From contig WBMV01004890.1 of assembly GCA_013396655.1 (NCBI GenBank), positions 62,804-126,803 on the forward strand: a DNA stretch of 64,000 bases, read 5' to 3'. The position numbers and the translations under genes were made by a program. Source of the DNA: Campylorhamphus procurvoides. Lineage: Eukaryota; Chordata; Aves; Passeriformes; Dendrocolaptidae. The notes beneath the pieces are model-generated. The model was not told the DNA's origin. It saw only the letters and a list, made by a program, of their open reading frames with translations, and did no database searches. Positions 42,901-55,070 of this stretch are shown piece after piece. Positions within the stretch are counted from its first letter, which is position 1; each line of letters opens with the position of its first letter.

Positions 42901-43383
42901 GTGAATAGCTTTGACTTGTTCCTATACGTAATATGCTGTGTTTGCTTCTCTGTCTTTCTGTCCTGGAGAAGCTCAGTGCACTTTACAGTAGGGAACAGCC
43001 TTATGCTGGTATTTAAAGGTCACAAGTGTTTCCTTTCACCTCTCCAGCCGGGAGTCAGGCTGACATGCATGGGAGGTGGCGAGAAGCCTTTGCAGCAAAA
43101 GGAGCTTTTGGGGTGGTTTTTCTTGAGGGAGACCTACAGACCAATCAATCCTTTCTGCGTGGGGTCTGTAGCCTGCTTTGTCCAGCTCTGGCACAGCAAA
43201 TTCCATCCTCTGAAGAAGAATGAGTGCTATTCCTGCATCCTCCAGCTCTGTGACAATACACTGGTCTGCTCACCCACCATTAAACGTTTCCAGCGTGAAT
43301 ATCAGGTAGTAGCAGAATATTTTAATTGGGGTTTTTTTAATATATTCCAAATCATATTTTAGCTTCTCTCTCCGTTGTCGCAG
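39974..43383 (+). other. FAM234A: Upstream region or 5' intron of FAM234A
   Basis: No coding exon is recognised. If the gene starts in the CpG island near 33.6 kb, this is its first intron. It ends at a CAG acceptor at 43381-43383. It holds a short (AAAC)n run at about 40053-40069 and a small tandem repeat at about 41563-41610. Confidence 0.5.
41563..41610. repeat. Short tandem repeat, units of about 15 bp
   Basis: About three units on the theme ACCCAGAGGGACA, with one variant reading AGCCAGAGGGACA. Confidence 0.7.
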
Positions 43384-43413
43384 GTGAAGGGGGAGAGGAG
43401 TGTTGGGACACCC

Positions 43414-43428
43414 ATGAATGAGCTGTGA
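43414..43428 (+). other. FAM234A: Four-codon uORF overlapping the FAM234A start
   Basis: ATG AAT GAG CTG TGA occupies 43414-43428. The last base of its stop codon is the first base of the FAM234A start codon, forming TGATG. The uORF start has a weak context (C at -3), whereas the main ATG has G at -3 and +4. Both lie downstream of the probable acceptor at 43381-43383, so both should be in the mRNA. Confidence 0.55.
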
Positions 43429-46400
43429 TGGATAACAAAGACTCAGAAGCTGAGATCCACCCCCTGAAGCCTGAGGATGTGAAAGTGCAGGAGAACCATG
43501 AGAACGCTGTGGAGAGAAGGATTATCAGCAAGCAGGCGGCGGGGCTGTCCCGGCTGTCCCGGTGGCGCACGGCCGCCTTCTTCATCTCCTTGTTCCTCTG
43601 TCTGGTCATTGTGTTTGCTTTCTCCTTCATCATTCCCTGCCCAGAGAGGCCAGTGTCGGAAAAAACATGGTTCCAAAACTACGACAATGCAGGTGAGCTT
43701 TGCTGTAGCACAGTAAATGCCTACCAAGAGTCCTTTTCCTCGGTGTGCCACAAATTTGGGTTGTGGCCCTCCACCTAAGCACGACGTGGAGCCAGACCTG
43801 CAGGAGTGCTGCCCTTGGGAGCCTGAGCTGTGAATACCTGACCTGGATAAGCAGTGGCCCGTCATAATTGGAGTGGCCTTCCAGGAGGTGTTTACAGGAT
43901 CTACTGGAGAAATTAGATGCTGCTCTGTAGCGCTTACAAGGTAGCAGGCTGGCCTCTTGTTAAAAAACATGGGGAAGGGTATCTGGGAATGAATCTCTGT
44001 TGAAAGTTTGCTCTGTAAAATATTACTTTGAGGTTGGAGACAATTAGGCATTTTCTCCTGTCTCACTGTGACTTTCTCCCTTTTCCCCATGACCAACAGG
44101 AAGAGGAGGAGAAGAATTCCATCTTGTTGATTTTATAAATTGCTTTATAGTTGCTATGGCTATTTTTATTCTCGTTGCTTTGGTTGGCTCCTCAGCCCGG
44201 GTCCTGCTCCCCAGTGGCTCAGCATTTGCTTCTGGGAGAGCTTTTCTCTAACCTTGTGTGCTGGATGTGCTGTAGATGCAGAGATAGTGCTCACAGTAGG
44301 GCCTGAGCTGTGTGTGGTACTGCACACACCCCAGGTTCTGCTGCTCTGCGTTCAAGGAGGCTTCTTTTAGATGAGAGGGAGAAAGGTGGAATATCTGGGT
44401 TTTCTGGGGTTTGGGTGGGGGTTTTTTATACTTTGAGAATAGCAACGCCACACTAAGACCAGAGTTGTTCTTAGTTCAGTGTAGTTCAAATTCTGGCTGC
44501 TCGGCTATAAAAATAGACAAATCCACTGGGGGACAGCAAATTTTCAAAATCCTTTGGCACTAACTTCCTGTCTTTGGTACTTGTGTACATGGCTTTTTTT
44601 AACACAAAAGCCAATTTGTCCTAATGTTACGCTGTCCAAAATGGGGGCAGTGAGTAGGTCTCTAGGAATTTATGTTTTGCTCCAGCTAGCTCTGCTGTGG
44701 GCTGAGGAAATCCTCAGCAGAGCCTGCCTTGTGCTCTCTTACAGTGGCCTACAGATTCCTCGCTTTTGGAGATGTGAACAAGGACAGAGTGCAAGATGTC
44801 CTCTTTGCTTTCAAAGCCAGCAATGGCAGCAACAGCTTCAACAGGTCCTGCCTGGATGAAGGTAGCTGATTCAGGGTCACAAAGACTTGTTTGGAGGGAG
44901 GGCTGTCCTTTCTCTTTTAGTTCCAATTACTGAGGGACTGGGAGGGAAGACTGGGTGAGGAGAGGAGCTGGTGAGTCCCAGCACCCCGGTGGTGCAGGGC
45001 AGCAAAGGTGGAGCAGGTAGAGCTCCCTCTGACATCTCTTCTCCTCAGGGCTGCCTTCTCCCTGTGCCTTCATCGCTGCTGTGTCTGGCACGAATGGCTG
45101 GGTGCTCTGGGAGAGCCCTGTGGCCGAGGATGTGCTGTGGCTGGAGTGTGGCATCCAGCAGCTCGGCGGGGAGGAGGCCCCGGGGTGCCTGGTGCTGAGC
45201 AAGCCCACGGCCCTGACAGCACTTGACCTGCAGACAGGTGAGTGTGGGCAGGTCCTGCTGCCACCCAGGGGCCAGGGCAGCGTGACAGGACTCACTGGTA
45301 CATGAACAATGGGCACTGGGTGTTTGTTGACTTGAAAAGCTCGCCAGAGCCACTCGCTGGGCATTGAGGAGCTCGCTCAGCCTCTCTGTTCCAAAGGCTG
45401 GGGGTTTGTGCCAGCCAGTGTTTCATAAGACCAGCCTACCAACAGCTTTTTAAAGAGCAGGAGGAGCTGTGAATGTTACTTTATGCTCTCAGGGGCTGGA
45501 CACACACCTGCACTGTTTCCCAGTTATGTGTGTGTGTGTGCCAGAATCACCTGCAATGGGAAGAGGAGTGGGAGTTCTAGGAATTTATGATTTTAAAGTC
45601 ATCGAGGAGAACACTTAGATAAGTACTTGCCAGCCTGCTTCAGTAGTCCAGGGTTTTGCCTGGTTCCTCTGGAAAGGTTTCTTCCTTTCTAAACTTAGAG
45701 ATGGAGAAATTCATCATCATCTTGCCTAATGTGAAGTGGGGATAAGGATTTCCTGTACTGCTCTAGGAACAGTGATCATCTTGCTGATGAAGCCTAAAAT
45801 ACATTTCCATTTTGGGCTGACTTTCTCAAAGGTCTAAACAATGTATGTTCTCCCTAGAATCCCATCCTCTATATCTGGTACTGAACCCTTCACAGCCTGT
45901 CTTCAAAAGACTGAGAGAGAGAAATAGCAAGAGGTATAACTAAGGGCTCTGAGGAAAATCTAGTGTAGCTCCTAATTTCCAGTGTAGTTGAAAGTGTAGA
46001 TACACACAGCTAGAAAGTGGGGATGTCTTAACACCATTTCTCTCATGTGTAGGCTTTAGCACAGGTTATTTTTAGACTATTAATGAAGTAGTTGCTTTCA
46101 GGTCAAAGTGTAGGAAGGTGGCTGCTGAGCCAAAGGCTTGTAACTAAAGACAGCCATAAAGAATTAGTGCAGGCATGGAGGGAAGGGGCCAGGCTAAGCT
46201 ACAGGTCACAGCAATACAGTAAAGAAAACATTCCATGGGTAACTTAAAAGCATGAAAGAAAAAAAATGCTTCAGATAGAAAAGTGAATAACTCAGAAGTT
46301 CATGTGTTTGGTGCCTTTTTGCTGTTAAGTAGGTTAAAAGTGGTTTCTGAGCGTAGCTGACTTTTACTGGGGGTTAGGAGGGCAGAGCAGAATAAAATGT

Positions 46401-49400
46401 ATTTAAATAGGCTAAATGTATTCAAAGAGGAAAAGTCTGACTTACATCACAGTGTGCTAAAAACAGTAGCCAGCAGAGTCTTTAGCTGTTAATGATTCCT
46501 CATCATGGAGGATTTGGTGAGATTCCAGGACTCTCAGGCTGTCTAGCCCCTGCCTCTAGGAAGATTGAAGGAGAGATAGGCAGATTATCATCTGGAAGTG
46601 TCTGATGTGGTTTTGATCTTTAAATGCTGATAAAGTTAGTGTTTTTCTATCAATTCAAGTTGTGTTAAGTCCTGCTTTCTTCATTGCCAGAAGAAGTGAC
46701 CTGAGCAAACAAGAAGGGAAGTGTAGGAGTGCTTGCTGCTGTTTGTGTGGGACATCCAACATTCCTGCATGTTTATCTTACCAGCAATCTGGGACACAGA
46801 GCTTAAGATTAACTGTTCCAGGTCAAAGCAAAAGTAGCTGTGTATTCCATCTCTGCCAGGAGCAGAGTCTTGAGGAAGAGGACAGGAGTGGTTTGTTACA
46901 CCTTCTCTCTTCACCTGCTCCTTCAGCAGCCTGCACTGTGAGCCCTGTGGGTAGCTCTGGTCGCCTGAGGGATGTGGCAGAAAGGGCACCATGATGATCA
47001 GATGTATGGAATTGTTTCTCTGTGAGAAACTACTAAATAAACCAGAACTCCAACCCAGAGAATGTCTGTCAGGGAGAAAAGTCTGTGTCCTCTGCTTGAA
47101 GGGAGAGCTCAACTCAGTCAGTGAAGTTCTAGTTTTATTATTCCTTCCAGACCAAAACAAGTCCAGCCCCTTCACCCAGGTTAGATTTGCAGTCAAGGCA
47201 CTTGTCTAATTTCCATCTTGGCTCCTCTTGCTGTGCCTCTGCTGTGACCCCGAGCTCTGAGGAAGCACCAGAGCACTCTGGATGTCAGACAGGATAGTGC
47301 CATCTCCCACTGATGGAGCAGGAGGGGACTGGTTTCACCCTTCCTGCTCCTTGGGGGTTGGGCCAGAGCATGACAAGCTTCTCAAGTGCTTGGGGCTGAG
47401 TCTGTCTCACTGTTACCCGTTTCAGACTGCTCTTTTAAGATGCTTTCCCACAAACTATAGCAGATGTCTGAGCAGCAAAGATTAGAGCCTTATGCACTGG
47501 CAAGTGAATTTCATCAGCCTGCTCTTACTGTAATACCTTTGGCCTGTGCTGCAGCTGGGATGTGGTAATTTAAAACTTCACCTCCCTCCTTCCTCTGCCT
47601 GCTTATTGTCTTCGAGGGCAGAATTCCTTGGCTTTCCATGTTTTCCTAGGGAAACTAGGAAATCTGCTCTCTTCTACTTCACATCTGTTGTCATAGTAAC
47701 AAATCCAAGTGTTTCTTTCAGTGTTGCAGTAAAAGCTTTGGAGGAATCCTACTGGAAATACAGCCTGCCTTAAATTATTGCAGTCAGTGTCAGGTAGTAA
47801 TTCCTTGGCCTTCAGTCCAGCTGCTTTCCTGTCAAAGTACAGATGATTACTTTGCATTCCTGAAATCATAATTGCTGTGTGTGGTGCTGTGTAAAGGGGA
47901 GAGTAAGCATTTCCGTTCTGAGCACTTTGTAAGAGACTGGAGCGTTCCTTAAAAGCCCCCAGCAGTGTCCTCCCCACCAGATTCCACTGCAAATTCCACT
48001 GGGAAGTGGCCAGCAGCCTTGGACAGAGTGTATGGAGTAGAGCCACTCAACTGCTCTGGGGCTGTTGAAGAGAAACCCACCCCCCAGCCCCATTTTTAAA
48101 AAAAACAAAGCTTTTCTGCCTCAGTTTACAAACAAGTTTGTGTTTTTCAAACAAGGGAGAGGTGGGATGTGGCCTGAGATGTGGCTGCTCATGTCAGCAT
48201 GGAACTTGTGCAGGAGACAAGTGGTAGCAAAAAAGGTTTTGCCAGAAGGAGCTGCAGCACTGTGATCAGAATTCAGCTGCTTTAGGGTCTCACAATGTCT
48301 GTGCATATTTAGGTACAGAGCAGCAGGGGTTTAGACCACAACAGAGGATTCTCCGTGCCTTGAACATGCTGGGAAGCTTGTTAACCAAAGGCACAAGGAA
48401 AGCAAGCTGTCCTTTGTGCCAGGGTGTTTGGGTGCATTCCTGCAGGCGGCTGGGACTGCTTTCCAGTGTGGAAGATGAAATTTTGGGTACTGGGATTCAT
48501 TGGGAATGCAGAAATGCAAGTGCCCCATGATGAGCATAAATGTGGCTGGTTTGTGCTGCTGGTGGGCTGGAACAGGAGCATTAAAAGCCTTTCAACCTAA
48601 AGTGCCTTTTAGTGACTCTTTCACACTAATTGTCTTCTAGGTGAAGTTCAGTGGAGACAGTCCAGTGACTTTGGAGCTAATTACACTGTGCTGACTCCTG
48701 TGTCAGTGATTCCAGACCTGGATAGTGATGGAGTTCAGGACCTGATAATCTTTATTGCTACAAGAGGCAAGGTATGTCACCCTGGAGCTCTGATAACCCC
48801 AGTGGCTGGACCACAGGGTGTGGCAGGAATGCTGTTGGTTTCCACCTTGTGGTCCAACAGGAAATGGCCAGAAGCCTCTGATTTCTATGGGTTTGGGGTG
48901 GGTTCTATCCCACCCCCCAAGAAATGTGCTCCCAAATCAATGCAAGTATTTTATGGTTTGAAAACAATAAAATAAGCCAAAGACCTGGCCAGGGATTCCT
49001 CCCCTTGTTCAGTCTGTTCTCCTCACTGCACGTTCCTGGGCTGCCTGTGGAGAGGGCCTGGGCAAGATGAGCTTGCAGTTTTCTGCTTCTCTGCTCAGAG
49101 AAGTGGAAGTGAACAAACCCTGACAGCTTTGGCTCTTAGATCAAAGCACAGCTGACAGCCAGTGCTTTTGTACTACCACTGCCCTTTTCTGATCCCTTCC
49201 CTCTCTCTGCCTGTGGTCTGCTTTGCACTGCTCTCTTCCCAGTGTCACTGTGCTGGTTAATTCTGACCTGGGTTCATTCAGTGAAAGAGCTGCTAGTTCT
49301 GTTTTCTCTGTCCCAGTATTGCTTTTCCCATTTCTGAGAGGGGCAAAGTCATGCAGCTAAAACTGGTTTTGTACTGAAATATTTGCATCCATGATTGAGT

Positions 49401-52400
49401 GGCACAGCATGGTCTGCATGCCCAGTCTTTCCTGTTCAAAGCACACAAGTTACAGCTCCCTGCAATTCTGGTGGGAGCAGTGGGAGCCCCGTGTCCTCAT
49501 ACTAGAGTCACAGAATCATTTAGGTCAGACAAGATCTCCAAGATCACCAAGCCCAACCTGTGCCTGATCCCCACCTTGTCACCCAGCCCAGAGCACTGAG
49601 TGCCACATCCAGCCATTCCTTGGACATGTCCAGGGGTGGGGACTCCAAACATGCCTGGGCAGCTCCTTCCAATGCCTGACCACCCTTTCCATGAAGAAAT
49701 TCCTCCTGATGTTCAACCTGAACCTCCCCTGGCACAATTTGAGGCCATTCCCTCTCCTCCTGTCCCTGTTCCCAGGGAGCAGAGTCTGGCCCACTCCAGC
49801 TCCCTTCTCCTGTCAGGGAGTTTATCCAGTGAGAAGGTCCCCTGAGCCTCCTTTTGTCCAGGCTGAGCCCCCCAGCTCCCTCATCTGCTCCTCATCAGAC
49901 CCTTCCCCAGCTCTGTTCCTTCTCTGGACTTGCTCCAGCATCTCAGTGTCCTCCTTGTCATGAGGAGCCCAGAAATGGACACAGGACTCAAAGTGTGACC
50001 TCAGCAGTGCCCAGCACAGTCACTGCCCTGGTCCTGTTGGCCACACTATGGCTGGTACAAGCCAGGTGCCATTGGCCTTCTTGGCCAAAGTGCTCCTTAA
50101 GAAAATAGGGTTTTGCTGTCTGAGGCATTGTTGTTGCCAGAATCATCAGAAATTCTATCCTCTTTGACTGCTATGGTTCTCTTCTGTTTCCTCTCCTCCT
50201 TGCTTTTGCTACCCCAGTTATCTCAAGACTTTTGTTTTTTTTTAATCTTAGGCAGCCAAGAAGTGTTTGAATGTAGCCTCTGTTCTGCAAGGCTGCCTTT
50301 TGATCTGGTTTCCATTTAAGCTCTCTAGCTATCTTGGTATGAAATCCCTTCCTCCCTCTGGACTTGGCAAGCGCTCTGTCAACTTAAGGAAAAGTATGTT
50401 CTTTTTTGAGAAATCACACAAACTGTAGGGAGCTTGAGTGGAGCTGTGCAGCCAGGTCAGAAGGGAGGTTCAGAACCCAACTAAAGGAGCTGTGTTGCTA
50501 TCAAGGGCTGAAGCTGAACGTTCCTGAAAGGGCAGAGCTGTGAGCAGTCTGTGGGGAAGGGTCTGTGTGCCGGGGGTTTAGATGGCAGTTTCTTTAGAGA
50601 GTCTCATGGACCTCTTCAGCACAAATCCATCCCAGAAAACACACCAGTTTTCAGGATCCAGCACACAGGGGGGCTGGGCAGTGCAGTGGGTGAGGTGGTG
50701 CGTATCCTCCCTCCCTCCCTGTGTCCCTTTGGCTGCCCTGTCCCTGGGGCAGGCACTGGACCAGTGCTTGCCAGTAAAGGTGCAGCTGGTCTGCAAGAGC
50801 TGGTTTGTGTCTCCTCCCAGTGCAGGAGGCTGGGAACAGCTGGTGGATGTGCTGCTCTCCCTCTCCAGTTGTGTTCTCATTCTCCCCAGCAGACATTATC
50901 CCTTATTCACCTGCCAGACTCCCCAGATTTACTTCAGGAGCAGCAGATTCCTTTCTCTTTCCCAGTGCATCCCCTTCCAGGAAGAAGGAAGGCTTCCTGC
51001 CTGACTCAGCATCTCTGATGGATGCTGTTTCTCTCAGTCTCATGTTTCTCTTTTCCCTAATGTGCTTTGTTCTCCCCACACTGTGACTCTTGCCCAGACG
51101 TTTGAATCTGATCCTGATTTTAACCTTTATTCCCCTGGGTGAAATGTTTGTACTGGATTCTCTTACCCTGCACAAAGAACAGAAAGAAGCCTATCAGCTC
51201 TTTTATCCCCTTGGACTTTGTCAGCTTTAGGAGGAGTAGATTAGGGCACTTAAAACATTTAGCAGAGCTGCCACGTGAAGCCAAGTTTCCCCTGTGTCCA
51301 TATGGTGCTTTGTTTCTGCCTTCAGCTCTTCTCCATCGTTGTGTCACTGCTCAGGAGGCTTGAATGGATCTTCCCAGTCCTTTGCAGACCTGGGGCAGGG
51401 AAGCTGCATGGCAGAGGGAGCAAAATCTCAGGGCAAGTGGCTGTGCTGGAACTGCTTTTCAAACTTGCAGAAGTATTCACAGCAGAGGGGTCACCAACTC
51501 ATGCCCACTCCTCCAAAACCAGGGAGAGCCTTCCCATCCAAGCCTGTGCTGCTCCCATCCAGCTGCTGTTAAGCATCAGTTTTAACCTTGTTGTTTTTGG
51601 TTTTTTTAATCCCTTCTCTGTGTAGATTAAGACTTTCATCCATTCAGGAAAAACTGGCAACCAGATTGGCTCCACTGGTAGCCTGACCGTGGATGGGAGC
51701 CCTCGGTACATCAGGCTGAACGTGGGCCCCACCTCCTACTTCCTTTTCTGTACAGGTACAGTTCTGCTGGGGAAGTCAGCCTGAAGGAGTGGTTGTGACT
51801 GTGAAATCAGCATTACCAACCAGTGTCTTGGCTGAGAGAGTGTTTTGCATTCTTAAAAGCCATGTGATGCTTTCACCTGGCCAAAGAGCTGGTCAGGGCC
51901 CAGAGAAGGGGGGGCTTCTGCTTAAACTGTGGTTCGTTACATACTGTAGTGATTTTATTTAACAAATGTCAGGCATGTAAGGATTAAGCAGTCATTTATA
52001 GCAAATGATTACTGTGGAACACTTGGATTATGAACAGATAAGATGTTAAAAGCATTCAATAGCAGGCTTGAATCTCAAAATACCACTACAACTCTATGAT
52101 GCAAGCCCTAAAAATATAGTTTTATCTGCCAGATCTGGAAAATCATCGAGTTCAGAGCAAGGGCAGGATAACTTATCTCTCTCATTCTTCCTTTCTTTTT
52201 TTTTTCTGCACAGAAAACTCTCTCTATGCATATTCCCTGAAAGACCTGTACTTTGCAGCAACTGGGATGGAAGCTAAGCTTCCCAGCCTCCGGGAAGATC
52301 CTCAGTGGGAGAAGGTCATTGACCACACCACGCACCGCTTATCCCTTCTCAGGTGTGAGGTTGTGTCTTGGCAGCTGGTGGAGTGGAGGCTGCTGGTGCT

Positions 52401-55070
52401 GCTGCCAGGAGGGGGTGTTGGGGCTTTGTTCTCTCCTGGCTACATTGCTTTTGGACTAGGAGCACATCCAAAGCTCAGGAACGGGGCTGGTGTTAATGGC
52501 CTTGTCAGGGGGTTCACAGGAAAACAGGGAGAGCAGGTTGGGGGTTCCAGTTTGCATTTACTGTGCAAGGAAAAAAACCAAAAGCTCACAGTAGAACCCT
52601 ACGTGGTCTAGAAAGCTCAGTCATTTCTCTGTCCCTCTTCAGCTTTCAAGACTTTTGCTACCTGACAAAAATTCCTGGGCCATCACGGGATAACGTCTTG
52701 ATTATGAACTCAGAGGTGGCTATACTGATCAAGGGCAAGAATCTCCAGCCTCTGTGGACCCTCAACGTGTCCCGTGCTTTGAGGTACTGTTCCCAGAGTG
52801 GGCTGCATGGGGCATTTCCAGGTTCCCAGCAACAGCAGTGTCCTGGCAGATGCTCCTTTTGTTTGCCTGTGCTCATATCTGTGTTGTGCTTATCGTGTCT
52901 GTTGTGTGCCCTCTGCTACCAAATGTCAGGTGCTGCTTCAGAATGGAGGAGCCCAAAGCTTGGGTTCCTCATTCTGTGCCTGCTGACATGGCTGGGCTCA
53001 GAGTTGGGGTGGTACCAGGCTGACCCAGCTTTGTAGCAGTCAAGTCTCTTGCCAGGGCAGTTGTGGGAGGATAAAGACTGCTTGGAAGGTTTGCCCAAAC
53101 CATCAGGCTTACTCTCCCTTCTCTTTCTCTCCCTCAGAGAGCCACAGCTCGGTTACTACAAACCAGATGTTCTTAGTATTGTCCTGGAGAGTGAAATCGG
53201 ACCCAACAAGAAGAAGGTTTGAAATCTCTTCCTTTTAACTTCCCTTTTCTCTGCATTTCACAGCTGAAGCGTGCTCTGAGTCAAGGACAGCTGGTGGGAT
53301 GTGTTCCCTCTGGCTGATTTTAGGAAGCTTTAAGCTGGGAAAGGATCTCTTTCAACAGGTTATTAAAGCCAGCTCAGGCACTTTAATACTCTTCTCAGCA
53401 GAGGCTTCACTGACAGAACTTTGAACCCCTTGAAATAGCTACAAAACTTGTGACTTGAACATGGCCCACCCCAGGTCTCACAGCTCTGTGATGCTCCACT
53501 TGAACTGTTTCCTCATCTTCCCATCTGTCAGATACTTGACTTGTCTCTCATGGCTTGTTACATCTCTTTGTCATGAGCTCCTTTTCTTTCTTCCCTGCTA
53601 GGTTATGATTGTTGAGGGTGGATCTGGAGCAGTGCAGTGGGACCTGAGTCTGAACTGGAGAGCAGGGAGCCCCGGGCCAGCCACGCTTTCCACTGCGGAT
53701 CGCCGGTCTGTCTTCCTCTTCTGGGGGGACTACCAGGAGCCAGGCAATGAGACAGTGAGTCGTGCTGCTGTGGGGCTGCTGGGGGGCTGCTGGCCTCCAG
53801 GCTTTGGACCAGGATTGGGTGGATCTACCCCTTTCTCCCAGCTGACATTCTCCCCTGTCTGTGCCACTGACACTGCAGCCTCCTGCACTGGGTGTGGGGT
53901 CTCTGACCCGTCTGGTCTGCTCAGAGCAGCCAGACCTCTGTGATCTGGTCTCTGTTGAGTCCTCACAATGTCCACAGCAGTGTCCCTGCAAGCAGGTGGC
54001 GGTGGCACCAGCAGCTTTTGTCACCCTCAGCCTGGTTATGTAGAGACAAGGAACTTGGTGGCTCTAAGAGCAAAGTCACTGGGTGCCCAGAGCCCTGCAC
54101 TGTGAGTGAGATGGGAGGCAGCTGGCCTGGTGAGGTGGAGTTGCTGCTGTTTCTCAAAGCAGCTCTGCATGCAGTGATCTCCTGTGGCCATGTGAATATC
54201 CTCTCTGTGCCCCAGGCAGCCTCTGGCAGCCTCAGTGCACAGCTCAGCCCTCACAGAGCCCTCAGGGGCACTGACAGGCAGCGTTGGTGACAGGTTGTGT
54301 GTCTCAGAGGGTGCTGGAGCACCAGCTGAGCTTCCTCTGCTTTCCTCGCTCACTCTGCCAGCCCTGAGGTAAAAATCTGTCTCCTCCCTGCAGCAGACAA
54401 GCCAGCTATTTGCAGGAAGCTTGGGGTGAGGAGGAGAGCACTGAGCAGCAAGCAGAATCCCTGCACTAGTCCTAGTGACATCAGTCAGGATGAGTTGGGC
54501 TGATGTGGACAGGTGTCTGGCTGGATGAATCCAGTCCAACATGAGTAATAGCTGAGCCAGGTGCTGGGGTAACCTGTGGGTCCTTGTCCTGATCGTGTCT
54601 TGTTGGTTGCAGAGGTCCAGAGCTCCCCTCCAGAAGCTGTACCTTTTCCATCCGTCCTACAAGAACGTCCTGCTGGAGCTCCGCAATAACACGGACCAAA
54701 TAATTGCATTCGGTGGTAAGTCCTCTCCTTCCAGCCCTTCAGCAGGAAGCTGCAGGAGGACACTGGTCCCTCCTGGCCACTGTGGGTGGGTGGTGTCAGG
54801 TTTGGTGGCCAATCCAAGCCCAGAGAGCTTAGGCTGAGCTTTTCCCCGTGCGTTGCAGTCGCGCTGTTTGAGCCGAGCCGTCACGCCTGCTACGTGCTGC
54901 TGAGGGGCCCCCAGCCCAGCCAGCAGCCAGGGCTGGTGTCCCTGATGAAGAGGAAGGTGAAGGAGGATGTCTCAGAGAGCAAAGTGATCTGGCTGAGCCA
55001 GGTGGCTGGGCACAACGAGCAGAACATCCGGGACCGCCTGCACAGGATGCGATACCACAGCCGAGACTGA
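43428..55070 (+). CDS. FAM234A: FAM234A (ITFG3), single-pass membrane protein, 11 coding exons
   Basis: FAM234A is a poorly characterised membrane protein related to FG-GAP/beta-propeller proteins. Exons: 43428-43692, 44745-44861, 45049-45237, 48641-48771, 51626-51755, 52214-52352, 52643-52783, 53138-53216, 53602-53754, 54613-54715, 54859-55070. All have GT-AG borders and consistent phases. Translation gives 552 residues, the usual length, and is complete. The N terminus is hydrophilic and rich in charged residues ([13 protein letters not shown]). One membrane segment lies at about residues 48-70 ([20 protein letters not shown]), suggesting a type II protein with a large outer or lumenal domain. 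That domain carries FG-GAP-like motifs ([10 protein letters not shown] and [10 protein letters not shown]) and several N-glycosylation sequons (NGS, NRS, NYT, NVS, NNT, NET). It ends [13 protein letters not shown]. Its ligand and role are not known from sequence. Confidence 0.95.
45238..48640 (+). other. FAM234A: FAM234A intron 3 (3.4 kb)
   Basis: Bounded by GTGAGT at 45238 and AG at 48639-48640. It contains a short (TG)n run near 45527-45540. No coding exon or dispersed repeat is recognised. Confidence 0.7.
49506..50100 (-). mobile_element. CR1 LINE fragment, about 600 bp
   Basis: The longest CR1 copy in the window. On the + strand it starts with TCACAGAATCATTTAGGTCA and runs through the reverse-complement CR1 blocks, including AAGAAATTCCTCCTGATGTT, TTTTGTCCAGGCTGAGCCCC and CATGAGGAGCCCAGAAATGG. 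It is in the FAM234A intron between 48771 and 51626. It has no intact reading frame. Confidence 0.88.

Noticed and set aside
49506..50100. Open frames within the CR1 copy as a possible gene
   Set aside because: They are shadows of the 3' part of a truncated CR1 element with no reverse transcriptase or endonuclease region.
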